Below, piece after piece: positions 1 through 8,633 of a stretch of DNA of 45,025 nucleotides; position 1 is the first letter of the stretch; each line of letters opens with the position of its first letter. Source of the DNA: an uncultured Ruminococcus sp. Lineage in GTDB: Bacteria; Bacillota; Clostridia; Oscillospirales; Acutalibacteraceae. The notes beneath the pieces were generated by a model. That model made no database searches, was not told the origin of the DNA, and saw only the letters and a list, made by a program, of their open reading frames with translations. Made by a program: the position numbers and the translations under genes. The stretch is taken from contig CACZYC010000016.1 of assembly GCA_902785365.1 (NCBI GenBank), positions 1 through 45,025 of the forward strand. Direction: 5' to 3'.

Positions 1-388
1 TTATGAATTGCAAGTTGGTGAAAATCGGAATCTGAGCTATACATGTAACGAACAATCCCGAGATCACAGCCCATATTACATATGGAATAAGCAAAGACTT
101 AGCTCTCGACTTGAGCTTCTTAGCATAGCATTTAGTCGTGTTTTCGTAGGTGAAGAAGAACAGGAACCCCGAAATAGCGAAGAACATCGGCACGGCAAAC
201 CTTAACAGCTCATTCGAGAAAAAATACTCAAACATTGCCGCCGCGTTGAATCCCTCGCTGATTCTTGTTCTTGGAGTGAGTACGCTGTCCTTAAAGTTAT
301 ACGCGTTTATAAAGACAACCGCAATCATAGGGAAAACAGTAATAAATTTAATTTTTCGGCTTAGATATTTACTCATTTTCCTGTTCAT
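1..388 (-). CDS. Acyltransferase 3 family membrane protein (N-terminal part, runs off the left edge)
   Basis: The minus strand is open from an ATG at 388 to the window edge (about 129 codons). The translation starts MNRKMSKYLSRKIKF, followed by a hydrophobic stretch. It then contains LLRFAVPMFFAISGFLFFF and, after a basic segment, LLIPYVIWAVISGLF. The F-A-V-P-M-F-F-x-I-S-G-F motif plus the following LIPY segment is characteristic of acyltransferase 3 (OafA/WecH-like) proteins, multi-pass membrane enzymes that O-acylate sugars or other envelope molecules. The substrate cannot be told from this part. The ATG overlaps the rex stop codon by one base (TAATG), so it is probably translationally coupled to rex; a second in-frame ATG lies at 376. 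The family is fairly sure, the substrate unknown. Confidence 0.75.
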   Translation of the reverse strand, partial: MNRKMSKYLSRKIKFITVFPMIAVVFINAYNFKDSVLTPRTRISEGFNAAAMFEYFFSNELLRFAVPMFFAISGFLFFFTYENTTKCYAKKLKSRAKSLLIPYVIWAVISGLFVTCIAQIPIFTNLQFI

Positions 389-1026
389 TAGTCTTCTTCC
401 GCCTCGTTCATACTGTAACATAATGTCATAAGAATGTCGCTGAGATGTACATTCTCAACCGTTGCCTCGGGATAATCTCCCTGAATATAGTAGTGCGTGA
501 AATTCCAGAAATTTTTTACGCCGCAGTTGTAAAGCCTGCCGACAATATTCTCCGCGGCAGATTTCGGGACGCAAAGGAAAGCCGCTTCAACATTGTTTTC
601 TTCGCAGAAACTTTCCAGGTTCTTTTCGTCGCGTATTTCAAGGTCGTTTATTTTTTCGCCGAGGATTTCCTGATTGTTATCGAAAATACCGACCAGCTCA
701 AAGCCGAGTTTATTAAACTCCATATGAGCCGCTATGGCTGTGCCTATATGACCTGAGCCGATGAGCACCGCTTTAAATTTGTTGTCAAGTCCGAGTATTT
801 TAGCAATTTCTTCCTTGAGCTTAGATACGGAATATCCGTAACCTTGATGTCCGAAGCCTCCGAAGCAGTTTAAATCCTGCCTTACCTGACTTGCGGTCGT
901 ACGCATTATTTCGGCAAGCTTGCCCGAGCTTATACGCTCGGTTTCGTTTTCCTCAAGTTCGGATAAAAAGCGATAGTAACGAGGAAGCCTGCGTATTACC
1001 GATTTAGAAATATTTTCCTTGTTCAT
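388..1026 (-). CDS. rex: Redox-sensing transcriptional repressor Rex
   Basis: 212 aa, the normal length for Rex. The first 80 residues form a winged helix (IRRLPRYYRFLSEL, then ASQVRQDLNCFGGFG, the recognition region). A Rossmann NAD(H) fold follows, with the dinucleotide motif GSGHIG at residues 90-95. Family knowledge: Rex dimers bind DNA when NADH/NAD+ is low and release it when NADH rises, controlling fermentation and redox genes. The start is supported by AAGGAAG 7 bases upstream of the ATG. The gene sits 43 bp downstream of icd on the same strand with no terminator between them, so it is probably in one transcript with acn and icd. A Rex-box-like dyad lies over the acn promoter, implying autoregulation (inference). 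Confidence 0.95.
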   Translation of the reverse strand: MNKENISKSVIRRLPRYYRFLSELEENETERISSGKLAEIMRTTASQVRQDLNCFGGFGHQGYGYSVSKLKEEIAKILGLDNKFKAVLIGSGHIGTAIAAHMEFNKLGFELVGIFDNNQEILGEKINDLEIRDEKNLESFCEENNVEAAFLCVPKSAAENIVGRLYNCGVKNFWNFTHYYIQGDYPEATVENVHLSDILMTLCYSMNEAEED

Positions 1027-1069
1027 CCATATCTTCCTTAAGTTGAAAGTTATTTATACTTTCTCATTT

Positions 1070-2272
1070 TTATTTTTCCAGCTCTGCTCTGACCGCTTCC
1101 AAAAACTCGGTCGTGTTGACTTTCTTCTTGTTTTCAAGCTTTGAAATAAGGTAGAGGTCACCTGTCATAATGCCGCTCTCAATAGTATCGATTACAGCCT
1201 TTTCAAGCTTGTCGGCAAACGCTTGCAGCTCGGGCAGTTCGTCAAGCTCACCGCGCTTTCTCAGAGCGCCCGACCACGCGAACAGCGTCGCAACGGAGTT
1301 TGTGGAGGTCTCCTCACCCTTGAGGTACTTGTAATAGTGGCGCTGAACAGTGCCGTGAGCCGCTTCATACTCATAAACTCCGTCGGGGCTTACAAGTACA
1401 GATGTCATCATAGCCAGAGAGCCGTAAGCCGTGGCTACCATATCGCTCATAACGTCGCCGTCATAGTTTTTGCACGCCCAGATATAACCGCCGTTTGAAC
1501 GTACTACACGCGCAACGGCGTCGTCAATCAGTGTATAGAAATATGTGATACCCGCCGCTTCAAACTTGTCTTTGTATTCGTTCTCGAAAATCTCCGAGAA
1601 AATGTCCTTGAAGCGGTGGTCGTACTTTTTGCTTATAGTGTCCTTTGTGGAGAACCACACATCCTGTTTTGTGTCGAGCGCGAAGTTAAAGCACGCTCTC
1701 GCGAAGGAACCGATACTCTCGTCAAGGTTGTGAAGCCCCTGAATTATACCGTCGCCCTTGAACTCGTGAATTGTACTTTTTTCCACGCTGCCGTCAGGCT
1801 TTGTTACAACGAGCTCAGCCTTTGAACCGCTCTCAACTTCCATTTCTACGTTCTTGTAAACGTCGCCGTAAGCGTGACGGGCGATTGTGATGGGCTTTGT
1901 CCATGTTGGTATGTAAGGGGTAACGCCTTTTACAAGAATCGGAGCGCGGAAAACTGTTCCGTCCAATGCGGCTCTGATAGTGCCGTTGGGACTTTTCCAC
2001 ATCTGGGTGAGGTTGTACTCGGGCATTCTTGCCGCGTTCGGTGTGATTGTCGCGCACTTGACCGCGACACCGTATTTTTTTGTAGCCTCGGCGCTGTCAA
2101 GAGTGATTTGGTCCTTGGTTCTCTCGCGGTTCTCAAGACCGAGGTCATAGTATTCTGTCTTTAAATCCACAAAAGGCAGAATAATTATATCTTTAATCTG
2201 TTGCCAGATTACTCTTGTCATTTCGTCTCCGTCCATCTCAACGAGCGGAGTTTTCATTTGGATTTTACTCAT
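1070..2272 (-). CDS. icd: NADP-type isocitrate dehydrogenase
   Basis: 400 aa from the ATG at 2272 ([10 protein letters not shown]). This start is chosen because AAAGGAG lies 10 bases upstream; an open frame continues to 2314 but overlaps acn. The protein is of the type seen in eukaryotes and some anaerobes ([14 protein letters not shown] at the N-terminus) rather than the E. coli type. The isocitrate-binding S-x-N-x3-R pattern is in [20 protein letters not shown], and the metal-binding region is in [20 protein letters not shown]. It converts isocitrate to 2-oxoglutarate in the cytoplasm, supplying glutamate carbon. Only one base separates its ATG from the acn stop codon, so the two are tightly coupled. 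Citrate synthase is not in the window. NADP rather than NAD specificity is inferred from the family. Confidence 0.93.
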   Translation of the reverse strand: MSKIQMKTPLVEMDGDEMTRVIWQQIKDIIILPFVDLKTEYYDLGLENRERTKDQITLDSAEATKKYGVAVKCATITPNAARMPEYNLTQMWKSPNGTIRAALDGTVFRAPILVKGVTPYIPTWTKPITIARHAYGDVYKNVEMEVESGSKAELVVTKPDGSVEKSTIHEFKGDGIIQGLHNLDESIGSFARACFNFALDTKQDVWFSTKDTISKKYDHRFKDIFSEIFENEYKDKFEAAGITYFYTLIDDAVARVVRSNGGYIWACKNYDGDVMSDMVATAYGSLAMMTSVLVSPDGVYEYEAAHGTVQRHYYKYLKGEETSTNSVATLFAWSGALRKRGELDELPELQAFADKLEKAVIDTIESGIMTGDLYLISKLENKKKVNTTEFLEAVRAELEK

Positions 2273-2273
2273 A

Positions 2274-4205
2274 TCAGCTATTCTCCTTTGTGAAGTCGAG
2301 CAGACCACCCGCAATGATAATCGCCTTTGTTCTGTCGGTCAGCTCACATACAGCTTCAATCTCAGCGCCGTTTGTTTTGTTGATAACAGTGATGTTTTTG
2401 CCTTCTTCAATTTCTTTTTTGACGTAAGGCATAGCGAGCATATCGCCGAGCTTAATCTTGTCATAATCGTCAGCGTTTTTGAATGTCAACGGAATAATAC
2501 CCGCGTTAATCAGGTTCGCTCTGTGTATTCTCGCGAAGCTCTTGACAAGTACAGCCTTAACTCCGAGATAAAGAGGAGCGAGAGCCGCGTGCTCACGGGA
2601 AGAACCCTGACCGTAGTTTTCGCCGCCGACTACAATGCTGGAACCCAGTGTTTTAGCGCGTTCGGGGAAATCCTTGTCGCAAACGGTGAAGCAATGCTCA
2701 GAGATTTTCGGGATATTTGAACGCAGGGGAAGAATCTTCGCGCCCGCGGGCATGATGTGGTCTGTGGTGATGTTGTCGCCAACCTTGAGCGAGCAGGAAG
2801 CCTCAATCTTGTCAGCGAGGGGAGAGGTCTTTGGATAAGGCTTGATGTTCGGACCTCTGAGAACTTCAACACTGTCCATCTCCTCAACAGAAGCGGGGTC
2901 GATTACCATATTATCATTGATGAGGAACTTCTCGGGCATTTCAATTTCTACGTCAGCCCCGAGAGTAGTCGGGTCTGTAAATACGCCTGTAAGAGCGGAA
3001 GCCGCCGCGGTCTCGGGAGAAACAAGGTAGATTTGTCCGTCGGCTGTACCTGAACGTCCCTCAAAGTTACGGTTAAATGTTCTCAGTGAGATACCGCCCG
3101 AGTTAGGCGACTGTCCCATACCGATACAGGGACCGCACGCGCTCTCAAGTATTCTGGCGCCCGCGGCAATCATATCGCCCAACGCGCCGTTGAGAGCCAG
3201 CATATTAAGCACCTGTTTGCTTCCGGGAGCGATAGCAAGGCTTACGCCGTCGGCTACTGTCTTTCCCTTGAGTATAGCCGCTACTTTCATCATATCTCTG
3301 TAAGAGGAGTTTGTGCAGGAACCGATACATACCTGATTGATTTCCTTACCCGAAAGCTCCTCGATAGTCTTTATATTGTCAGGAGAATGGGGGCAAGCCG
3401 CCAATGGCTTAAGCTCGTCCAGATTGATTTTGATAACTTCGTCATACTCGGCGTCAGCGTCGGAGCTGAGTTCGGTGTAATCCTCCTCGCGTCCCTGAGC
3501 TTTGAGGAACTCTCTTGTAACCTCGTCGGACGGGAAGATGGATGTAGTCGCGCCGAGTTCAGCGCCCATATTAGTGATTGTGGCTCTTTCGGGAACAGAC
3601 AGAGTCTTAACACCTTCGCCCGCGTATTCCACAATTTTGCCAACGCCGCCCTTTACGGACATAACCTCAAGAACCTTTAAAATAATATCCTTAGCGGACA
3701 CCCAGGGTTTGAGTTGTCCCGTTAGCTCAACCTTGACCATCTTTGGCATCGGAATATAATACGCGCCGCCGCCCATAGCTACAGCTACGTCAAGTCCGCC
3801 CGCGCCGATAGCAAGCATACCGATACCGCCGCCCGTGGGTGTGTGGCTGTCCGAACCGATTAATGTTTTACCGGGTTTTCCGAAACGCTCCAGGTGAACC
3901 TGGTGACAGATTCCGTTGCCGGGGCGTGAAAAGTATATGCCGTGCTTTTTGCAGACAGACTGAATAAAACGGTGGTCGTCAGCGTTCTCAAAGCCTGTCT
4001 GGAGTGTGTTGTGGTCAATGTATGCGACGCTCTTTTCCGTTTTTACTCTCGGAACGCCGATAGCCTCAAATTCAAGGTACGCCATTGTTCCTGTGGCGTC
4101 CTGTGTTAATGTCTGGTCAATTCTCAATCCTATATCGCTGCCGACTTTCATCTCGCCGTCAACGATGTGGTTTTTGATTATCTTTTGCGCGATAGTTAAA
4201 CCCAT
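2274..4205 (-). CDS. acn: Aconitate hydratase
   Basis: 643 aa from the ATG at 4205 ([10 protein letters not shown]), preceded by a perfect AAGGAGG seven bases upstream. An upstream in-frame extension to 4229 has no binding site. Fe-S ligand motifs are visible: GSCTNS near residue 300 and [10 protein letters not shown] near residue 365. The swivel domain is C-terminal ([33 protein letters not shown]), with the usual substrate-binding G-S-S-R-E. Length and domain order match the mitochondrial/clostridial-type aconitase, which interconverts citrate and isocitrate. A homoaconitase or isopropylmalate isomerase role is less likely because the protein is a single chain and is coupled to icd. First gene of the acn-icd-rex unit; its promoter overlaps a Rex-like operator. 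Confidence 0.93.
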   Translation of the reverse strand: MGLTIAQKIIKNHIVDGEMKVGSDIGLRIDQTLTQDATGTMAYLEFEAIGVPRVKTEKSVAYIDHNTLQTGFENADDHRFIQSVCKKHGIYFSRPGNGICHQVHLERFGKPGKTLIGSDSHTPTGGGIGMLAIGAGGLDVAVAMGGGAYYIPMPKMVKVELTGQLKPWVSAKDIILKVLEVMSVKGGVGKIVEYAGEGVKTLSVPERATITNMGAELGATTSIFPSDEVTREFLKAQGREEDYTELSSDADAEYDEVIKINLDELKPLAACPHSPDNIKTIEELSGKEINQVCIGSCTNSSYRDMMKVAAILKGKTVADGVSLAIAPGSKQVLNMLALNGALGDMIAAGARILESACGPCIGMGQSPNSGGISLRTFNRNFEGRSGTADGQIYLVSPETAAASALTGVFTDPTTLGADVEIEMPEKFLINDNMVIDPASVEEMDSVEVLRGPNIKPYPKTSPLADKIEASCSLKVGDNITTDHIMPAGAKILPLRSNIPKISEHCFTVCDKDFPERAKTLGSSIVVGGENYGQGSSREHAALAPLYLGVKAVLVKSFARIHRANLINAGIIPLTFKNADDYDKIKLGDMLAMPYVKKEIEEGKNITVINKTNGAEIEAVCELTDRTKAIIIAGGLLDFTKENS

Positions 4206-4246
4206 TGTTTTACCTCCTTGATAATACAATTATATATAATCATACA

Positions 4247-4264
4247 TTGTTAATTATATCACAA
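4247..4264 (-). promoter_or_regulatory. Putative Rex operator over the acn promoter
   Basis: Plus-strand reading TTGTTAATTATATCACAA: 18 bp with TTGT and ACAA ends and near-symmetric arms. It matches the two known Firmicutes Rex box flavours (TTGTTAA-N4-TTAACAA and TTGTGAA-N4-TTCACAA) in outer bases, length and A/T-rich centre. It completely covers the -10 hexamer of the promoter at 4253-4281. Binding by Rex is inferred, not shown. Confidence 0.7.
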
Positions 4265-4281
4265 GTCATATCTAAAGTAAA
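4253..4281 (-). promoter_or_regulatory. Promoter of the acn-icd-rex unit
   Basis: On the minus strand, -35 TTTACT (4276-4281) and a perfect -10 TATAAT (4253-4258) are separated by exactly 17 bp. The -10 is inside the Rex-like dyad at 4247-4264. The acn start codon lies about 48 bp downstream. Confidence 0.7.
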
Positions 4282-4331
4282 GTGTTATTTGGTAGTCAGA
4301 AAAGCGCGCGCCGCACCGCGTCCTCCTGAAC

Positions 4332-4358
4332 AAAAAGGCTCCCTGTGAGGAAGCCTTT
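4332..4358 (-). terminator. Rho-independent terminator of the YczE-like gene
   Basis: Minus-strand hairpin with 10-bp arms (4349-4358 and 4334-4343, one G-T pair) and a 5-base loop, followed by a short T run. It begins 2 bp after the stop codon at 4360 and separates that gene from acn. Confidence 0.75.
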
Positions 4359-4359
4359 G

Positions 4360-5007
4360 TTATGTAAGTATCTTATTCAACGGCTCTTTTAAAAGTCTGC
4401 AGAATATGTTTACGACAGCGCCTGTCAGGAGAGCCGCAATCAGTGTGCCCTCGCGTATTCCGACAATTTCGCCGAGCAGTAAAAGCGAAAGCAAAGCCGA
4501 TGTCGCGACAATACAGATGTCAAAAACAATTTTAACCCTGCCGAAGTCTTTTTTGGTTGTGTCGGAAATTACCTTTACAAGCCCTTCTCCTGAGTTATAA
4601 AGTGTATTTGAGATAACAGTGAGGGCTATTCCGAAGCCCAGTATTATAACACTCGCGAATACTAAAAGCAGTCTGATAAAGTAGTTAGGCACAGGGATGC
4701 CCGACACCATCCATAATCCGATATCGCAGAAATACCCGAACACAAACGAAAGTGGTATCTGTAAGAGCTGGAGGGGCTCAAAATTCTTTCTTAGAATTAA
4801 AATCTGTGCCAGCAGCATAAGGCAGTTCGTTAAAGCTGACCACATCCCGAACGTCAGAAAGTCATACTTAATGCTCAGCACGTTAGGCAGGGAGGAAATA
4901 GTAGATATACCCAGGTCGGCGTGTATCGAGAACGCTATTCCCAGACCCGTGAAAAACAGCCCGAATATAAACAATATTAATCTTTTGATAAACTCTTTTG
5001 GTTTCAA
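4360..5007 (-). CDS. YczE-like integral membrane protein
   Basis: 215 aa if translation starts at TTG 5007, which has AGGTGA about 6 bases upstream; an in-frame ATG at 5025 has no visible binding site. About five or six hydrophobic helices are visible. The first contains FTGLGIAFSIHADLGISTIS, the G-x-G-I-A-x-x-x-x-A-D-L-G-I-S signature of the YczE/YitT-like (DUF6198) membrane protein family. A second related segment, ILGFGIALTVISNTLYNSGEG, lies past the middle. The function of the family is not established, and the transport or sensor role sometimes suggested is unproven. The gene is convergent with nothing and has its own terminator; the typA promoter is divergent on the other side. Confidence 0.65.
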   Translation of the reverse strand: MKPKEFIKRLILFIFGLFFTGLGIAFSIHADLGISTISSLPNVLSIKYDFLTFGMWSALTNCLMLLAQILILRKNFEPLQLLQIPLSFVFGYFCDIGLWMVSGIPVPNYFIRLLLVFASVIILGFGIALTVISNTLYNSGEGLVKVISDTTKKDFGRVKIVFDICIVATSALLSLLLLGEIVGIREGTLIAALLTGAVVNIFCRLLKEPLNKILT

Positions 5008-5040
5008 GATAATCACCTGACACATAATAACATAAAAATA

Positions 5041-5069
5041 TTGAAATTTCTACATTAAAGTGGTATAAT
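5041..5069 (+). promoter_or_regulatory. Promoter of typA
   Basis: -35 TTGAAA at 5041-5046 and a perfect -10 TATAAT at 5064-5069 with a 17-bp spacer. The typA ATG is 32 bp downstream, with AAGGGA as the ribosome binding site. Confidence 0.75.
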
Positions 5070-5100
5070 ATTTTTTTGAAAAAAACAAGGGAATGATTAT

Positions 5101-6921
5101 ATGAGTAAAAGAGAAAATCTTCGCAATATAGCTATTATTGCTCACGTTGACCACGGCAAAACCACTCTTGTGGATCAGCTTTTGAAGCAGAGCGGTATTT
5201 TCCGCGAAAACGAGGAAGTAAACGAGCGTGTAATGGACTCAAACGACCTTGAGCGCGAGCGCGGAATCACTATTCTCTCAAAAAACACCGCTGTAATGTA
5301 CAACGGTGTAAAGATTAATATTGTAGACACTCCGGGTCACGCCGATTTCGGAGGCGAGGTTGAGCGTATCCTAATGATGGTGGACGGCGTAGTTCTGCTT
5401 GTCGACGCTTTTGAGGGCTGTATGCCGCAAACTCGATTCGTTCTCAAAAAGGCTCTCGGTCTCGGCAAAAAGCCGCTTGTTGTTCTCAACAAGATTGACC
5501 GACCGGGCGCCCGTCCCGAGGAAGTTGTAGATGAGGTTCTCGACCTTTTTATCGAACTCGGAGCAGACGAGGACCAGCTGGAATTTCCAGTTGTCTACGC
5601 TTCGGCGCGCGACGGTTACGCTGTTGACAGTCCCGACGAAGAGGGAGAGGATATGACTCCTTTGTTTAATGCTATTATCAACGAAATCCCCGCCCCCGAG
5701 GGCGACCCCGACGGCGGACTTCAGCTTTTGCTTTCAAATATAGATTACGACCAGTTTATCGGCAGAATCGGTGTAGGACGTGTTGAGCGCGGTTCTGTCA
5801 AGAACGGACAGCAGGCTGTGCTCTGCCACAGCGACGGCACAACCACAAACGTAAAGGTGGCGAAGCTCTATCAATTCGAGGGCTTGAAGCGTGTTGAGTC
5901 TGAAAGCGCGACTTTCGGTGACATAGTATGCGTCAGCGGTATTGCCGACATAAACATCGGCGAGACAATCTGTGACGTTGAAAACATCGACCCGCTCCCG
6001 TTTGTAAAGATTGACGAGCCTACCGTTACTATGAACTTTATGGTAAATAACTCTCCTTTTGCGGGGCAGGACGGCAAGTATGTGACTTCGCGCAATATCC
6101 GTGACCGTCTCTTTAAGGAGATTGAAACCAATATAGCGCTCAGAGTTGAGGAAACGGATTCCGCCGACACTTTCAAGGTGTCAGGCAGAGGAGAGCTTCA
6201 CCTTTCAATTCTTATAGAGACAATGCGCCGCGAGAACTATGAATTCCAGGTTTCCCGTCCGCAGGTTATCACAAAGACAATTGACGGCGTGTTATGCGAA
6301 CCTATTGAATACCTTATGATTGAGGTTCCCGACAACTACGTAGGCGCTGTTATGGAAAAGCTCGGCGCCCGAAAGGCTGAGCTCGTGAATATGGGTACCC
6401 GTGAGAGCGGAACTACACATATCGAGTTCCGTATTCCGTCCAGAGGACTTATGGGGTATCGTCCCGAGTTTCTCACCGATACCAACGGTAACGGAATTAT
6501 GAATCACGTTTTTGACAGCTATGAGCCGTTCAAGGGCGAAATCATAACCCGCCACACAGGTTCTCTTGTAGCTTTTGAAACAGGCGACAGCGTTTCTTAC
6601 GGACTGTATCAGGTTCAGGAGAGAGGCAGACTGTTCATAGGCCCCGGCGTGCCCGTTTATGAGGGTATGATTGTCGGAATGTCTCCCAAAGCTGAGGATA
6701 TCACCGTAAATGTCTGCAAGAAAAAGCACATCACCAACACTCGCGCATCGGGTTCCGACGAAGCGCTCAAGCTTACTCCGCCAACAACCCTGTCGCTTGA
6801 GCAGTGTCTGGAGTTTATCGCTGACGATGAGCTTGTCGAGGTAACGCCCAATAATATCAGAATGAGGAAAATGATACTATCCAAAGAGCAGAGAATGAAG
6901 CACCAGTTCAGAAAGAAGTAG
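5101..6921 (+). CDS. typA: Ribosome-associated GTPase TypA/BipA
   Basis: 606 aa, full family length. GTPase motifs: AHVDHGKTT (G1, residues 14-22), RGITILSKNTA (switch I region), DTPGHADFGGEVERIL (G3) and NKIDRPGARP (G4), followed by the EF-G-like domains and the BipA C-terminal region. The G4 N-K-I-D and the lack of an EF-G domain IV set it apart from EF-G and LepA. Family knowledge: BipA binds the 70S ribosome and supports ribosome assembly and growth under stress or low temperature. The gene stands alone with its own promoter. No strong terminator is visible between it and the exonuclease gene 80 bp downstream, so readthrough is possible. Confidence 0.95.
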   Translation: MSKRENLRNIAIIAHVDHGKTTLVDQLLKQSGIFRENEEVNERVMDSNDLERERGITILSKNTAVMYNGVKINIVDTPGHADFGGEVERILMMVDGVVLLVDAFEGCMPQTRFVLKKALGLGKKPLVVLNKIDRPGARPEEVVDEVLDLFIELGADEDQLEFPVVYASARDGYAVDSPDEEGEDMTPLFNAIINEIPAPEGDPDGGLQLLLSNIDYDQFIGRIGVGRVERGSVKNGQQAVLCHSDGTTTNVKVAKLYQFEGLKRVESESATFGDIVCVSGIADINIGETICDVENIDPLPFVKIDEPTVTMNFMVNNSPFAGQDGKYVTSRNIRDRLFKEIETNIALRVEETDSADTFKVSGRGELHLSILIETMRRENYEFQVSRPQVITKTIDGVLCEPIEYLMIEVPDNYVGAVMEKLGARKAELVNMGTRESGTTHIEFRIPSRGLMGYRPEFLTDTNGNGIMNHVFDSYEPFKGEIITRHTGSLVAFETGDSVSYGLYQVQERGRLFIGPGVPVYEGMIVGMSPKAEDITVNVCKKKHITNTRASGSDEALKLTPPTTLSLEQCLEFIADDELVEVTPNNIRMRKMILSKEQRMKHQFRKK

Positions 6922-7001
6922 TTTCAGTGAACGCTCAGCGGCAATTCACTGTTAATTGTTATCTGTTGATTTAACTGAGTATATAAAGAAAGAGTTTTAA
7001 A

Positions 7002-7859
7002 ATGAACATAGTTATACTTGATTTAGAATGGAACGGCTCTTACAGTAAAAAGGTTCACCATTATGTAAATGAAATAATTGAGTTCGGAGCCGTAAAAGTG
7101 GACGAGGATTTCAACATTCTCGGAGAGTTTTCAATTCTTGTGAAGCCCGAAATAGGGAAGAAGCTGAGCTCTCATATTGCCGCGCTTACTCATATCACAA
7201 ACGATGAGTTGTTCAGCAAGGGTATCAGTTTTATTGAGGCTTCCGAAAAATTCGGAGAGTTTTCAAAGGGCTGCCCGATTCTCACATGGGGTACATCTGA
7301 TATCCTCACACTTATGGACAATTTCAGCTATTACACAGGCGACAGCGAGATAAAATTTCTCGAAGAATACTGTAATCTCCAGGAATATTGCGAGTATAAG
7401 CTCGATTTGCACGACCCCGCTTCTCAGCTCGGACTTATGAACTGCGCTGAAATCCTTGGAATAAAGAAGGACGAGGAGGAGCTTCACCGCGCCTCAACCG
7501 ACGCTATGCTGAGCCTTGAGTGCCTTAAAAGAACATTTGACAAGGAGAAGTTCGAGGGCTTTGTAACTACCGCCGACGATGAGTTTTACCGACGGATTAC
7601 CTTTAAAAATAAGCAGATTACAGACATTAACAATCCGCTTATCGACAAGAGCCAGCTCTACTTTATCTGTGACGAGTGCAATATCAGAGCAGAACAGCTC
7701 ACGCACTTCAAGGTGAAGAATAAAAACTTTGTCGCGAGATTCCGCTGTCCCAAATGCAGAAAGATTTTTACAGGCAGAATCTCAATGCGTCTCAAGTTTG
7801 ACGGATTAACTATGAAAAAACGCACCTTCCTCACCAACCCGCCCGAACTGGAAGATTGA
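7002..7859 (+). CDS. DEDD-type 3'-5' exonuclease with C-terminal zinc ribbon
   Basis: 285 aa. The N-terminal part has the DnaQ-like exonuclease pattern: DLEWNG with metal ligands D7 and E9, a middle Asp-containing segment, and HRASTDAMLS, which supplies the H and final D of a DEDDh enzyme. The last 70 residues carry two Cys pairs (CDEC and CPKC) about 30 residues apart, a zinc-ribbon arrangement probably for nucleic acid contact. The enzyme class is clear; whether it trims RNA or DNA is not. The predicted protein has no signal peptide. It starts 80 bp after typA and ends just before a strong terminator. A KapD-like RNA exonuclease is the nearest comparison I can offer. Confidence 0.75.
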   Translation: MNIVILDLEWNGSYSKKVHHYVNEIIEFGAVKVDEDFNILGEFSILVKPEIGKKLSSHIAALTHITNDELFSKGISFIEASEKFGEFSKGCPILTWGTSDILTLMDNFSYYTGDSEIKFLEEYCNLQEYCEYKLDLHDPASQLGLMNCAEILGIKKDEEELHRASTDAMLSLECLKRTFDKEKFEGFVTTADDEFYRRITFKNKQITDINNPLIDKSQLYFICDECNIRAEQLTHFKVKNKNFVARFRCPKCRKIFTGRISMRLKFDGLTMKKRTFLTNPPELED

Positions 7860-7882
7860 TTGCTTAATAGTTTTATAATACG

Positions 7883-7907
7883 CGCCCCTTTTTAGGGGCG
7901 TTTTTTT
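7883..7907 (+). terminator. Rho-independent terminator after the exonuclease gene
   Basis: CGCCCC (7883-7888) pairs with GGGGCG (7895-7900) across a 6-base loop and is followed by seven T residues. Confidence 0.85.
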
Positions 7908-7952
7908 GTTGTTGATCATCAAAGTCCAGACAATGGTACTCTGAACAAAAAT

Positions 7953-7995
7953 CGAACAAATATTCTATTTTTTCTTGAAATAAAACAAATGTTCT
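7953..7995 (+). promoter_or_regulatory. Two near-identical 12-mers in the promoter of the sigma-like gene pair
   Basis: AACAAATATTCT (7955-7966) and AACAAATGTTCT (7984-7995) differ at one base and start 29 bp apart. The second lies inside the spacer between -35 and -10. Each has a partial dyad (AAC..GTT), so they look like a pair of operators. They resemble the Firmicutes LexA box GAAC-N4-GTTC but do not match it fully. Confidence 0.45.
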
Positions 7996-8003
7996 GCTAT
8001 AAT
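7975..8003 (+). promoter_or_regulatory. Promoter of the 8079/8308 gene pair
   Basis: -35 TTGAAA (7975-7980) and -10 TATAAT (7998-8003), 17-bp spacer. The 5' leader to the first ATG is about 70 bp. Confidence 0.7.
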
Positions 8004-8078
8004 AGTATTACAAGGTTATTGCCGCCCCGAATAAACTTGTGAAATGAAAGGATAAAGGAAAAATGAAAGAAGGAGAAT

Positions 8079-8318
8079 ATGGATTATTTCACAATGTCAA
8101 AGGAATACTTTCAGGACGCGAAAAAAATATTGAAAATACTGAGAAAATATGAAGCTAAGCTCAAAAGCAGTAAAAAAGAGAATCTTGAAAAACTTAACTC
8201 CAAAATAGCTTCTTATCGTTATATCTATTATGATTTATTGAATACAGCTAAGCTTTTGGAGAAACGCGCGAAAAAGATTCAGGCAAAGGAAAACAAGGAG
8301 AACAGAGATGCAGCATAA
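8079..8318 (+). CDS. Small basic coiled-coil protein of unknown function
   Basis: 79 aa, not recognised. It is strongly charged and lysine-rich (KKILKILRKYEAKLKSSKKE, then LLEKRAKKIQ), predicted as one long helix or helical hairpin. It has no membrane segment, no cysteines and no known motif. AAGGAG lies just upstream of the ATG (short spacing), and a second in-frame ATG is at residue 6. It overlaps the downstream HTH gene by 11 bp, so the two products are made from one transcript and may act together. Similar helical-protein/HTH pairs occur in mobile elements, but nothing else here indicates one. Confidence 0.6.
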   Translation: MDYFTMSKEYFQDAKKILKILRKYEAKLKSSKKENLEKLNSKIASYRYIYYDLLNTAKLLEKRAKKIQAKENKENRDAA

Positions 8319-8598
8319 AAAAGTTTTTTTAACAAACGAGAACGCCGATATGATTTCATACAAGAACTTTGAATCCAAAAACAGTAACGCCTTGCAACGT
8401 ATAAACATGAAAAAAATTATGAAAAAAGCCATCAAAAATGAGCTGACTCCAAAGCAGCGCTATTGCCTTTGCGAGCATTTCCTTAAAGGAAGAAGTATGA
8501 AAAGCATTGCCCGCGAGTTGGATTTGAACCCTTCCACTGTTACAAGACATATTCAAAACGCTCTTTCACGATTACAGAGAGTTGCCAAATACTATTAA
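8308..8598 (+). CDS. Sigma-70 region 4-like HTH protein
   Basis: 96 aa with AAGGAG 7 bases before the ATG. Residues about 45-90 read LTPKQRYCLCEHFLKGRSMK, then SIARELDLNPSTVTRHIQNA, then LSRLQRV. This is the classical region 4.2/LuxR-type helix-turn-helix, with SIARELDLN as helix 2 and STVTRHIQNAL as recognition helix. There is no region 2, so it cannot be a full sigma factor; it is more like an accessory positive regulator (ArpU/sigma-like proteins of phages and of Clostridia). It overlaps the coiled-coil gene upstream and is followed by a strong terminator. Target genes are unknown; the repeated 12-mers in its own promoter are candidates for its site. Confidence 0.65.
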   Translation: MQHKKVFLTNENADMISYKNFESKNSNALQRINMKKIMKKAIKNELTPKQRYCLCEHFLKGRSMKSIARELDLNPSTVTRHIQNALSRLQRVAKYY

Positions 8599-8599
8599 G

Positions 8600-8633
8600 A
8601 AAAGCGGTGTCACATTTGTGACACCGCTTTTTA
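8600..8633. terminator. Bidirectional terminator
   Basis: Perfect 13-bp hairpin AAAGCGGTGTCAC (8601-8613) / GTGACACCGCTTT (8618-8630), loop ATTT, with T runs outward on both strands. It serves the sigma-like gene on the plus strand and the convergent small gene on the minus strand, whose stop codon overlaps it. Confidence 0.9.

Noticed and set aside
8..431. Plus-strand reading frames at 8-205 and 150-431.
   Set aside because: They run antisense to the acyltransferase start and the rex end, which have clear protein motifs on the minus strand; neither plus-strand frame has a recognisable product.
7953..7995. Calling the paired 12-mers LexA boxes outright.
   Set aside because: Each deviates at two or three of the key GAAC/GTTC positions, so SOS control is only a possibility.
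8063..8152. A 29-codon reading frame (ATG 8063, TGA 8150-8152) overlapping the start of the coiled-coil gene, as a possible leader peptide.
   Set aside because: Composition is unremarkable, there are no regulatory codon runs, and it is out of frame with the better supported gene at 8079.
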